In this document: one piece after another, positions 1 through 9,668 of the stretch
How the letters are laid out: every line of letters starts with the position of its first letter
Numbering within the stretch: the first letter of the stretch is position 1
Assembly (NCBI GenBank): GCA_002104895.1
Contig: MCFG01000059.1
Location: forward strand, 143,501-157,500
Direction of reading: 5' to 3'
From: Anaeromyces robustus
Taxonomy: Eukaryota > Neocallimastigomycota > Neocallimastigomycetes > Neocallimastigales > Neocallimastigaceae
DNA: 14,000 nucleotides
Made by a program: the position numbers and the translations under genes
Notes under the pieces: model-generated
Told to the model about the DNA's origin: nothing
Databases searched by the model: none
The model's input: only the letters and a program-made list of their open reading frames with translations

Positions 1-219
1 TTTTCGTAGATAATATAGTTTATATATTTACTTATTTATTTATAATTTTTTTAACAATAATTATTTAATAATATTTATTTATTTATTTATTTATTTATTC
101 ATAATATTTATTTATTTATTTATTCATAATATTTATTTATTTATTTATATATTATTTATCAATTTACATTCATATTTCTTCCATCAAATATTATTTATTT
201 ATTTACTTTATATTTATTT

Positions 220-279
<60 letters not shown>

Positions 280-378
280 ATTCTTTTTTATGATTTTTTA
301 TCTAATTATTTATTTATCTATTTATTATATTTAATATTTAAAATATTAAAAATCCTTTATTTATATTTATATACTCAC
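1..378 (-). other. Partial first intron of the Rab gene, filled with TTTA repeats
   Basis: It starts at the GTGAGT donor (373-378) and runs off the left edge. On the plus strand it contains several (TTTA)n tracts, at about 74-160 (two copies of a TTCATAATAT-spaced block), 217-278 and 305-325. No second Rab exon (VGKSCLL-like) is seen, so the intron is at least 378 bp. Confidence 0.75.
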
Positions 379-442
379 CACTATCACCAATTAATAATAA
401 CTTGATTAAGTAATCGTAAGTAGCACTCTTACTAGTAGCCAT
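379..442 (-). CDS. ypt2: First coding exon of a Rab-family small GTPase (Ypt2/Sec4/Rab8-like), partial
   Basis: Membrane-anchored GTP-binding switch protein that directs vesicle traffic. The 64-nt exon encodes MATSKSATYDYLIKLLLIGD then S and the first base of a G codon. YDYLIKLLLIGDSG is the start of the Rab G domain: the first beta strand plus the first residues of the P-loop GDSGVGKS, which the intron cuts after GDSG. The donor on the minus strand is GTGAGT at 373-378, close to the consensus. The start codon lies in a good context (AAAAATGG), with the usual short hydrophilic N-terminus before YDYL. The I after YDYL fits Ypt2/Sec4/Rab8 better than Ypt1/Rab1, which usually has F, but 22 residues cannot settle the subgroup. 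The rest of the gene is to the left of the window. Confidence 0.85.
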
Positions 443-1087
443 TTTTCCTAATTAAATTAATACAAAATATTGATTAATATTAATAATTATAAACTACATT
501 TAACAATACTGTTTCTCTTATTTCTCTATTCATATTATTTTTTTACAAGTGAATGATAATTAAAAATGTCTTATTTACAAATTATTAATATAAAGATTAT
601 AAAATTCGACATTAAAATAATCTAGATTTTCAATGAATATTCCCAATTATATTTTATTTCTTTCTTATAAATAAATAAATATAAATTTTTTGATTATAAA
701 TTTGAATAAATTTTTATGTCATAATTTTTTATTTATATTTATAGGTATTATTCATCGAAGTTGTTAATATAAAATTTTTACCATTTAATTATTGAGCTTA
801 TTCTATTTCCAATTTATTTTTTTAAAAAATTAATACTTATTTATAATTCCATATAGAATATCCTTGATTTCGATTAAATTTTATTCTTGATTAAAATAAT
901 TAATTCTTAATTTATATCATTATTTCTATTTATATTTCAAAGTATTAATATAATCTTATATATTATCAAAAATATTATTGTTGTTTATTTATTATTTATT
1001 TGTTTTATTTGATATTATTTTGTTCTATTGATGTATTAAAACAATATATATTTATCTTTTGTTTATAATTGTTTCCTCTGAAAATAT
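443..1087. other. AT-rich region upstream of the Rab start (5' UTR and promoter expected)
   Basis: No gene is seen. The minus strand just before the Rab ATG reads ATTAGGAAAA, which could be a splice acceptor for a 5'-UTR intron, but there is no independent support. Base composition is so AT-rich that TATA-like matches carry no information. Confidence 0.4.
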
Positions 1088-1096
1088 TTATGATTT

Positions 1097-1131
<35 letters not shown>

Positions 1132-1145
1132 TGTATTTATTTATT
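1088..1145. repeat. (TTTA)n microsatellite, short
   Basis: About a dozen TTTA units with one TGTA variant near the right end. It produces a spurious reading frame of repeated FIYL. Confidence 0.85.
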
Positions 1146-1328
1146 CACTGTTAATCTAATTATTTCAAAAAGAAATATATATTACCTATTAATTTCTATT
1201 ATTATTTTTTTTTTCTTTTTTTATTTTAGGTTTAAAAATAAAAAAATTATATTTATTTATTCCAAATAAATTTATGAAATAAAAAAATTAGTTATACAGA
1301 TTAAACCTTTTTTTAATTTTTCTAAAGT

Positions 1329-1383
1329 GAAAAAAAAAAAAAAAAGAAAAAAGAAAAAAGAAAAAGAAAAAGGAAAAAAGAAA
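1329..1383. repeat. Polypurine tract, A-runs spaced by single G
   Basis: A strand-asymmetric tract of A runs (five or six, longer at the left) separated by G or GG. It lies about 45 bp before the large TTTA array. Translated, it only gives K/E-rich low-complexity sequence. Confidence 0.85.
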
Positions 1384-1428
1384 TTAATAAAAAATTTATT
1401 ATATTCAATAATATTTCTTGATATTTTC

Positions 1429-1876
<448 letters not shown>

Positions 1877-3361
1877 AATAACTTATTTTTTTTTTGAAAT
1901 ATATGTATTATACAGCATTTATAATAATTAGATTTAATATACAGAAATATATTTAATACATTATTACATTTTTATTTATTTAATATATTTTGATATAATA
2001 TATTTTTGTAAAGATAAATACCCTATTGATTTAATTATATATAAATAATATAATTATATATAAATAATATAATTATATTTAAATAATATAATTAATAATT
2101 ATTTTTTATGTTTTGATATATGCACTTAAGAATTAAGAAATAATGTTATTTTTATAAATATTAATATCATAGTATATTTATATAATATATTTTAATATAT
2201 TTATAATTTATTTTTTATTAAACTTTATATAAATTTGGTATGTATTTAAAAAAAAAAAACTTTATTTATATTAATAATTATGAATTATAACTAATTTATT
2301 ATTTTATTATTATTACTATTAAATTCATTATTTAAATAATTTTAATAACATATGAAAATATATGAAATTTTTAATTATTCTATATATAATAATAATCAAT
2401 TACAATAAATTAATCTTTTAAATAAAAATTATTTATTTATATTAATATATTTATTTATATTATTTTGTTAATTATGTAATAAAAAACAATTCTGGGAGGA
2501 AATATAAAAATAAAAATATTTTTAAATAACAAATGTAATTACATAAAGTTATTACGTTGTACATTTGAATATATATTAAAACAATATTTCAATGATGCAT
2601 ACATAATTAATTAATATAAGATAATATTAATATTAACAAACTTTATTTATAATTGATAATAATTAATAAATATTAAATCTTAAATAATGTAAAAAAAAAA
2701 AAAGAATATATATAATATTTATGAATTATTATTATTAATTATTATTATTAATTATTATTATTATTATTATTTATTATTTATTATTTATTATTATTACCAT
2801 TTATGACCTGATTCTATTTTATAAAATTTTAAATATCTTTTTAAATAATTATTTTTATATTATTATTATTAATAATAATTAAAATAGTTATGCTTGATTG
2901 TTTATTTATTCAACAGTTACGCATCTATATAGCAATAATAATTGATAATTGATATTACTGTCCTATAAAACATTATAATACTAATTAATTATAATAAATA
3001 AATATCTACTATTTATTTTATAATAAACCTATTTCCTTATATTCATTAATTGGTAATCTTTTCATATTTTTTATATAAGTTTTATTATTTATATTTATTA
3101 TTTATTAAAAAATTAAAAAAATAAAAAAAAAATAAAAAAAAAAATAAAGCTATTTTCAAACTAAAGCATTTCTTTTTCTTTTTATCTGTTTTAAAATTTC
3201 TATTAATAAATTTATATTTCATCAATTATGTACAAAACTCAAAATGTGCATATTTAAAACGATAAAAATAAATAAATAAATAATAATAAATAAATAAATT
3301 AATATAAAATTAAATAAAATATATTAATAGTTTAATAATAAATAATAAATTATTGTATTAG
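1877..3361. other. AT-rich intergenic DNA, no gene seen
   Basis: It holds the 19-bp repeat, TTA-type tracts (about 2726-2797), a poly-A-rich stretch near 3107-3147 and AATA/AAT tracts at 3266-3299. A slightly GC-richer spot near 2490-2500 (CTGGGAGG) and one near 2890-2935 show no open frame or RNA-gene signature that I can identify. Confidence 0.6.
2030..2095. repeat. 19-bp tandem repeat, about three copies
   Basis: Units of ATAAATAATATAATTATAT begin at 2041, 2060 and 2079 (the last with one change). Each unit is itself nearly self-complementary. Confidence 0.8.
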
Positions 3362-3470
3362 AATGAAGAAAAGTTTGGGGTGAACTTTTACTGCGGCTAT
3401 CAGTACAAACAATATAAAACACAAGTTGTTAATTGTTTAATTGTTAATTTGCGGTTGGTATTTATGGGTT
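3362..3470. other. Higher-complexity island of unknown nature
   Basis: This ~110-bp patch has many more G and C than its surroundings. The plus strand is open from 3362 to 3469 (36 codons, ending at TAG 3470-3472), reading NEEKFGVNFYCGYQYKQYK and onward. It has no start codon and no clear splice sites. The minus strand is also open across part of it. I do not recognise the peptide. It could be a decayed exon, an unknown RNA gene, or a regulatory element. Confidence 0.3.
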
Positions 3471-3472
3471 AG

Positions 3473-5209
3473 AATATTAAATAATTATGTCATTTTAAAA
3501 AAAAAAATAATTACTATATTTATATAAACAGTAAATAAATAAATATTAGTAAATATTAACAAATCAATAGATAGATAATTGCTTATTATAATTATAATAA
3601 TAATAAAAAATAATAATTAATATAAAATTAATGTAAAATCTTTATATTAAAATTAATACTTGTTTGTTTGATGTATATAAATTATTGATTTAAATTAGAT
3701 TATTTTTATTTTTATTTTCAGATAAATAATAAAATAACGAGTTGATTTTTTCTTTTTTTTTTTTTTTTTTGTAATAATAGTTTAATAATATAAATAACAG
3801 TTTTTTATTTTTATTTTTATTTATATATTTTTTATTTATAACACCTATTTAATTATCATTTAAATATAATTATTGGATTATTTATTCTATAATTATTAAA
3901 AGAATTACTCTACTTCTATTTTATTGTTTATTCATCTATTTTCAATACTTAAATTATTAAATACATAATAATGTTAAAAAAAAAAAAACTATAATATACC
4001 GTAATTTTTACATTTTAAAAATAATAATTAATTAATATTAATATTAATATTAATATTAATATTAGTTAAGTCAAGTCATTTTTATATTCCTATTTTATAT
4101 TATTAAAGAAATAATTTTATATCTTTTTTTTTTTTTTTTTTTTTTTACTTTTCATGTAGTTATTTTAAAAAATATTTCAAAATTGTTTTTATTAGCCTTA
4201 CATGAAACAATAATATATATATAATATATATTTTTACATAACATAATAGCCAATTCAAATATATTACAATATACTATAATATAAGTATTATAAAATTTAT
4301 ATTGAAATTTAAAGTATTTCCTTTTTTAATTAATTTTTTTTTTTTTTTTGAAAATTGGTGACTTTACATGTATTTAGATTAAAATAAAAAACTAAATAAA
4401 TAAATAAATAAATAAATAAATACATACCTTTTTATTGAATATTCTAATTAACTTTTTATAATATATTATAATATATTATATAATATATTTTTTATTACAC
4501 TTTAAATATATCATCTATTAAATTAATTAAAAATTTGTTATTTATAAAAAAAAACTAAAAAGCCAACAATTAAAATATATTTAATATATATAATAATATA
4601 TTAGTTAAATATATTCATACATATATTTATATATATATGAATTATTAAAAATACATATATAATTTTTATAAACAATTTAAATAATTAATTAATAAATAAA
4701 GGAATAAATAAATATCTTATTATTTGATTTAATAATTAAATTAAATTAAATATTCATAATCAATATAATAAATATTTAATATTATTTATAAAAGGTTGAG
4801 GAATGGAATATACAGTTTATCATAAATTTATAATTTATATTATACTTTTTTAAATATCAAAAAATATACAGTTTAAAATAATTTATTATTATTATTAGTT
4901 GTTAATTTTCAAATGATTATTTTCATAATATAATATAGATTTATGTCTTCAAAAAAATAATTTAATTAACAAAGTTTTTGACTAAACAATTGAAATTACA
5001 AACTTTTTCAATCCTTTTTTTATATTTCAACATATTTTATAGATTTCTATTTCAACATATTCTATAGATTTGATTTTTTTTGTTAAAATAAATGTTTTTT
5101 GTAACATGATTTAAGAATTTGAAATAGTTTTTTTATTTTTTATTTTATTTTTTTTTTAAAGTATTATTATCTAGTTTAATTTGTAAAGACAAATAACTTT
5201 TACAAAAAG
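3473..5209. other. AT-rich intergenic DNA with homopolymer and short tandem tracts
   Basis: No gene is seen. Contents include T-runs at 3753-3770 (18 T), 4124-4146 (23 T) and near 4336-4349; an (ATTAAT)n-like tract at 4030-4063; an (AAAT)n tract at 4393-4421; and a 25-bp direct duplication of TATTTCAACATATTYTATAG starting at 5023 and 5048. Confidence 0.6.
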
Positions 5210-5356
5210 TTATAAAAAAAAAAAAATAGAAGAAAAAGAAAAGGGAAAACTATGGTCAAGCATAAGTAAAGCCATGTTATTTTTTAATAATCGTTCACTC
5301 ATATTATTGGTTTTATTTAATTTATGTCCAAAAACATTGTAATACCATTTCGTGAT
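5210..5356 (-). other. Possible small ORF or decayed coding remnant
   Basis: The minus strand is open for 48 codons below a stop. It reads ITKWYYNVFGHKLNKTN and continues into an ATG-initiated 30-residue peptide (5302 down to TAA at 5210-5212) beginning MSERLLKNNMALLMLDHS and ending in an F/S-rich run encoded by the purine-rich tract. A second frame just upstream (MNKLCNQKKEQYTSL, stop, DLLVFIIINHEM) also looks more protein-like than background. This fits a broken gene, but I recognise no family and chance is not excluded. Confidence 0.2.
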
Positions 5357-5814
5357 TTATTATTATAAAGACTAATAAATCTCATAAACTAGTATATTGT
5401 TCTTTTTTTTGGTTACATAATTTATTCATAAAACAAATTTATTTATTTTTATTAAATTTACTAATAAATTTTTATTAAAATAATTGTATTTGAGATTATG
5501 AATCAGTCAATGACAATTTCAATTTTTTTTAATTTCATATTGTATTTATTTTATATAAAATCATAAGAATTGAACGATAAAAATTATCCTTTTGAATATT
5601 TTGTCAAATAAAGCATATTAAAATATTTTCTCATATTAATTAATACTATTTATTAAAATCAAATAAATAGTTAGAAAAAAAATTTTTTAATGAGTTCATA
5701 AGATAAATATCAATACTTCTTTCTAAAACTTTTCCTAAATTTTTTATTATAAAATATTTTCATTATAAAAGAATTTATAAAAATTATTTTTTTAAAAAAA
5801 TTAATTCTAATATA
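5357..5814. other. AT-rich intergenic DNA, no supported gene
   Basis: Apart from the short frame mentioned for 5210-5356, which may extend to about 5430 on the minus strand, nothing coding or structural is evident. Confidence 0.5.
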
Positions 5815-5931
5815 ATGCTCATTACTTTTTTCAAAACACCACCATTATTTAATATTTACAAGAAAATTTATCCAGATGTTGTAGGACTATTTCCTATTAA
5901 TACACATGTTACATATTTAATTGATATATAA
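5815..5931 (+). other. Candidate small ORF, 38 codons, unknown
   Basis: ATG at 5815 to TAA at 5929-5931. The peptide begins MLITFFKTPPLFNIYKKIYP and continues DVVGLFPINTHVTYLIDI. It stands out because it uses P, G, D, H and V codons in a region where random frames give mostly I, N, K, Y, L and F. It is too short to place in a family, has no visible signal peptide, and the opposite strand also reads partly protein-like (VLIGNSPTTSG, then a stop). It may be a small gene, an exon, or a pseudogene fragment on either strand. Confidence 0.22.
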
Positions 5932-6163
5932 CTATTATTAAAATAAAAAAAATTTTTTTTCTAAGTGAAGATAAATGCTGAAAATATGAAAATGAATGTT
6001 TATATTCTTTGTTTCAATTCGTGGTGAAAATTTATTGATATTTTTAATATTTTTAATACTAAAGTTCCAAAAGAAAAAAAAGGAATGAATAATACTTATT
6101 TATTTATTTCAAAGTCCACTTAGATAAATGAATATTTAATTATAAAATAATATTAAATAAAAT
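5932..6163. other. Short intergenic stretch, no gene seen
   Basis: A few less AT-rich spots occur (for example around 5968-6030, with a 13-codon frame ending in NSW), but nothing is long enough to support a gene. Confidence 0.5.
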
Positions 6164-6166
6164 AAA

Positions 6167-6209
<43 letters not shown>

Positions 6210-6210
6210 T
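6164..6210. repeat. (AAT)n microsatellite at the left edge of the minisatellite block
   Basis: About 14-15 uninterrupted AAT units directly before the first copy of the 56-bp minisatellite. A longer AAT tract closes the block on the right side. Confidence 0.9.
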
Positions 6211-6214
6211 CATA

Positions 6215-7258
6215 TAGTTTATTATTTTTGAATGAAAATATATTAAGTATGAATAAGAATAAGAATAAGAATAAGAATAATGTAATAATAGCTTATTATT
6301 TTTGAATGAAAATATATTAGGTGTGAATAAGAATAAGAATAATGTAATAATAAGAATAATATAATAATAACAATTAGTATGAATAAGAATAATGTAATAA
6401 TAACTTATTATTTTTGAATGAAAATATATTAGGTATGAATAAGAGAATAAGAATAATGTAATAATAAGAATAATGTAATAATAACTTATTATTTTTGAAA
6501 TGAAAATATTAGTATGAATAAGAATAATGTAATAATAACTTATTCATACCTAATATATTTTCATTCAAAAATAATAAGAGAATAAGAATAATGTAATAAT
6601 AAGAATAATGTAATAATAACTTATTATTTTTGAATGAAAATATATTAGATATGAATAAGAATAATGTAATAATAACTTATTATTTTTGAATGAAAATATA
6701 TTAGATATGAATAAGAATAATGTAATAATAACTTATTATTTTTGAATGAAAATATATTAGATATGAATAAGAATAATGTAATAATAACTTATTATTTTTG
6801 AATGAAAATATATTAGATATGAATAAGAATAATGTAATAATAACTTATTATTTTTGAATGAAAATATATTAGATATGAATAAGAATAATGTAATAATAAC
6901 TTATTATTTTTGAATGAAAATATATTAGATATGAATAAGAATAATGTAATAATAGCTTATTATTTTTGAATGAAAATATATTAGGTATGAATAAGAATAA
7001 GAATAATGTAATAATAAGAATAATGTAATAATAACTTATTATTTTTGAATGAAAATATATTAAGTATGAATAAGAATAAGAATAATGTAATAATAAGAAT
7101 AATGTAATAATAACTTATTATTTTTGAATGAAAATATATTAGGTATGAATAAGAATAATGTAATAATAACTTATTATTTTTGAATGAAAATATATTAAGT
7201 ATGAATAAGAATAAGAATAATGTAATAATAGCTTATTATTTTTGAATAAAAATATTAG

Positions 7259-7260
<2 letters not shown>
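6215..7260. repeat. Minisatellite array with a 56-bp core unit
   Basis: The unit consists of ATGAATAAGAATAATGTAAT, then AATAACTTATTATTTTTGAA, then TGAAAATATATTAGAT. Between 6651 and about 6960 the copies are essentially identical at a strict 56-bp period (starts 6651, 6707, 6763, 6819, 6875, 6931). On both sides the period is irregular because the AATAAG/AATAATGTAAT segment is expanded or duplicated. About 15 direct copies of the TTTTTGAATGAAAATAT core are seen, plus one inverted copy. Each unit contains an AATAATAA-C-TTATTATT palindrome. Stops occur in the unit, so it does not encode a repeat protein. Confidence 0.95.
6485..6578. repeat. Foldback formed by an inverted minisatellite copy
   Basis: The arm 6539-6578 is the reverse complement of the unit segment from CTTATTATTTTTGAATG to TATGAATAAG. 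It pairs with the adjacent direct copy at 6485-6522 across a 16-base loop, with only small differences, and matches the direct copy ending near 6441 over its full 40 bp. Confidence 0.9.
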
Positions 7261-7514
<254 letters not shown>

Positions 7515-8079
7515 TAAAACAATGATTATATATGACATTTAAATAATTATTTATACATTATATTTCATATCCTAATTTCAAAAAAAAAAAAAAAAAAGAG
7601 AGAGAGCGAAAATAAAAACACCTTCTTTATAATTTTTTATCTTTTATTTTTTTTTTTTTCCTATAACTATTTTTTTAATTTATAAAAAGAAAAATTGTAT
7701 AAATTGCATAAATAATAAATATTAATTTGAATGAACATAATATATATATATATATTTTTATAATATAAAATATTAAACGTATTTATAAAAATTATACATA
7801 GAGATTACTTAATAATATTTTATAAATACTTTTTAATATTTTAAAATAATCTAGGTATATAATTTTTCTTTTATTTATTACTACTAAAAAAAATTTGAAA
7901 AATATAAATGTTTTATTTTTCCATTGATGTTACACAAGAATGAATTATAATTATATATAATTATATATAAGAAATGAATGAAAAAGTAAAATTATAAAAT
8001 AACAATAATAATAATAAATATTATATAATAATAAGCCTACTAAAATAATCAAATTTCTGAATATTCATTTTATATATAA

Positions 8080-8120
8080 ACTTTTCCATTCTATTTTATA
8101 ATCTAATAATAATAATAATA

Positions 8121-8152
<32 letters not shown>

Positions 8153-8214
8153 TAAATAATAACAATATATACTTTTCCATTTCTATTTTATAATCTAATA
8201 AAATAATAATAATA
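8080..8214. repeat. (AAT)n(GAT)n microsatellite within a direct duplication
   Basis: AAT units run into about nine GAT units (8104-8150). The microsatellite sits between two copies of a ~30-bp sequence beginning ACTTTTCCAT and ending CTATTTTATAATCTAATA, at 8080-8109 and 8171-8200, each followed by AAT units. The arrangement suggests that one block of unique sequence plus microsatellite was duplicated. Confidence 0.85.
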
Positions 8215-8442
8215 ATAAATTTAAATACATAGGTTAACACTCAATAGTTATATCTTTTTTTTAATTGTTAATTGTTATATATCTTTTTTTTTAATGATTA
8301 TTTTATTTATTAATTATTAATTATTATAAATTGTATATATTTAATAATCTTTTTTTTTTTTTTTTTATAACTTTTTATACAATAGTAATTTAATTCCATA
8401 AAAATTGTTTTGTTATTTTTTGTTTTAAATAACGATATTTAA

Positions 8443-8445
<3 letters not shown>

Positions 8446-8492
<47 letters not shown>
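8446..8492. repeat. Poly(T) run of 47
   Basis: An uninterrupted homopolymer, the longest in the window. It could be the A-tail of a retroposed sequence on the minus strand, but no recognisable retroposon body or target-site duplication is next to it. Its exact length may be unreliable in the assembly. Confidence 0.9.
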
Positions 8493-8497
<5 letters not shown>

Positions 8498-9150
8498 TTT
8501 TATATCTTTTTTATTTTTTATATTATATATTATATATATTTATTATATATAATATTACTTTATAGGTTAATTATACTAATTTTTATATATATATTTTTTA
8601 TTTAATTCTTTTTTTTTTATATATATATTTTTTTATATTTTATTTCATTTTATATAATATGCTTTTTTTTTTTTTTTCTAATATATATATATAAAAAATG
8701 TATATGTATATGTATATATATATATTATATAGAGTAGCAAATTAATTCTTTAAATATAAATATAACTAGAAATCATTGATAATTATTATATTATTAATTA
8801 ATTAACTAATAATACTTTAACAAAAAAAAAATTATAAAATTAAGATATTTTATTTTCTATTAATTATAATATATATATTAAAATAAAAGGAAAAAAAAAT
8901 GAAAAAATGAATTTACATATATATTTAAAGATTTGCTTATATATATATTTTTTTTTAAAAAAAATACGATAATTCATAGTAAAGTTAAAATAAAATAAAA
9001 TAAAAAAAAAAAAAGCACAAGAACTTATTTTAATATATATATATATATTTAATGATATAAGGGAATTTTTTTATTATACTATAGAGTTTAGATAAATTCA
9101 AGTGTTCTCTTTTCTTTTTATTATTATTATTATTGTTATTATTGTTTAAG

Positions 9151-9163
9151 TTATTTATTTATT
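9151..9163 (-). terminator. Possible polyadenylation signal of the kinesin gene
   Basis: On the minus strand, about 30-40 bases after the stop codon, the sequence reads AATAAATAAATAA, which contains two overlapping AATAAA hexamers. AATAAA arises easily by chance in DNA this AT-rich, so only its position supports it. Confidence 0.35.
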
Positions 9164-9193
9164 TTATAACTGTGATACTTATTAAATAATTAT

Positions 9194-9668
9194 TTATGAT
9201 TTCTTTAATAAGTTAATGTACCATGAAGATCTCTTACTGGCATTGGAATTTGGATCTAAATCACTATAATGTGACATGTTAGCATATCTAATTTTATAAA
9301 TTGTTATTTATTAATAATTCATTTATTATTATTATATTATTAGTTTTATTTTTTTTTAAAAAATATATATATATATTAATATTACTTATAATTTAAAAAT
9401 AATTGTAATGTAATTTTATTTTATTTTTATTTTATTTTATTTTATTTTTTTTTTAATTGTTTATAAATATAAATATATCTTTTAACAATTTTTTATATAA
9501 AAAATTTACCTATTGTCAAAATCTTCTTGTGGAACATTTTGACCACCTCTTAATGGCTTAGCTATACGTGAAGCATTCCACATCCAACTATTATTAGAAT
9601 TAACAGAACTGTTTTGTGCTCTTGCTTCTTGTAATCTTTCTCTCATAGCAGTTAATTGAGTATCGAAC
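9194..9668 (-). other. Kinesin exons 15-16: C-terminal tail with IAK autoinhibitory motif
   Basis: Exon 9510-9668 contains [16 protein letters not shown] (residues 824-839). The IAK core is the signature with which the kinesin-1 tail folds back on the motor dimer to block ADP release; it also lies near an auxiliary microtubule-binding site. Exon 9194-9287 adds 30 residues ending [13 protein letters not shown] and TAA, similar to the short basic/aromatic C-terminus of other fungal kinesin-1 proteins. The exon junction splits an R codon (AG|A). The final exon would be missed by simple ORF scans because it is only 94 nt. Confidence 0.93.

Larger units (their letters stand above)
7515..9150. other. 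AT-rich intergenic DNA between the satellite block and the kinesin 3' end
   Basis: No gene is seen. Notable pieces are an A-run with GAGAGAGAGCG at about 7580-7607, TA-dinucleotide runs (7740-7756, 8515-8545, 8682-8735, 9034-9048), several T-runs, and an AAT/GAT microsatellite. The strand is strongly T-biased from about 8250 to 8680. Confidence 0.6.

Noticed and set aside
1069-1269. 66-codon plus-strand ORF rich in FIYL
   Set aside because: It is the translation of a TTTA microsatellite and AT-rich flanks; no unique protein sequence or gene structure.
6215-7260. CRISPR-like array
   Set aside because: The copies are contiguous without unique spacers, the unit is 56 bp, and the host is eukaryotic.
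8446-8492. Poly(T) as the tail of a retrotransposon on the minus strand
   Set aside because: No reverse transcriptase, LTR, or target-site duplication is visible around it, and long T- and A-runs are common throughout the window.
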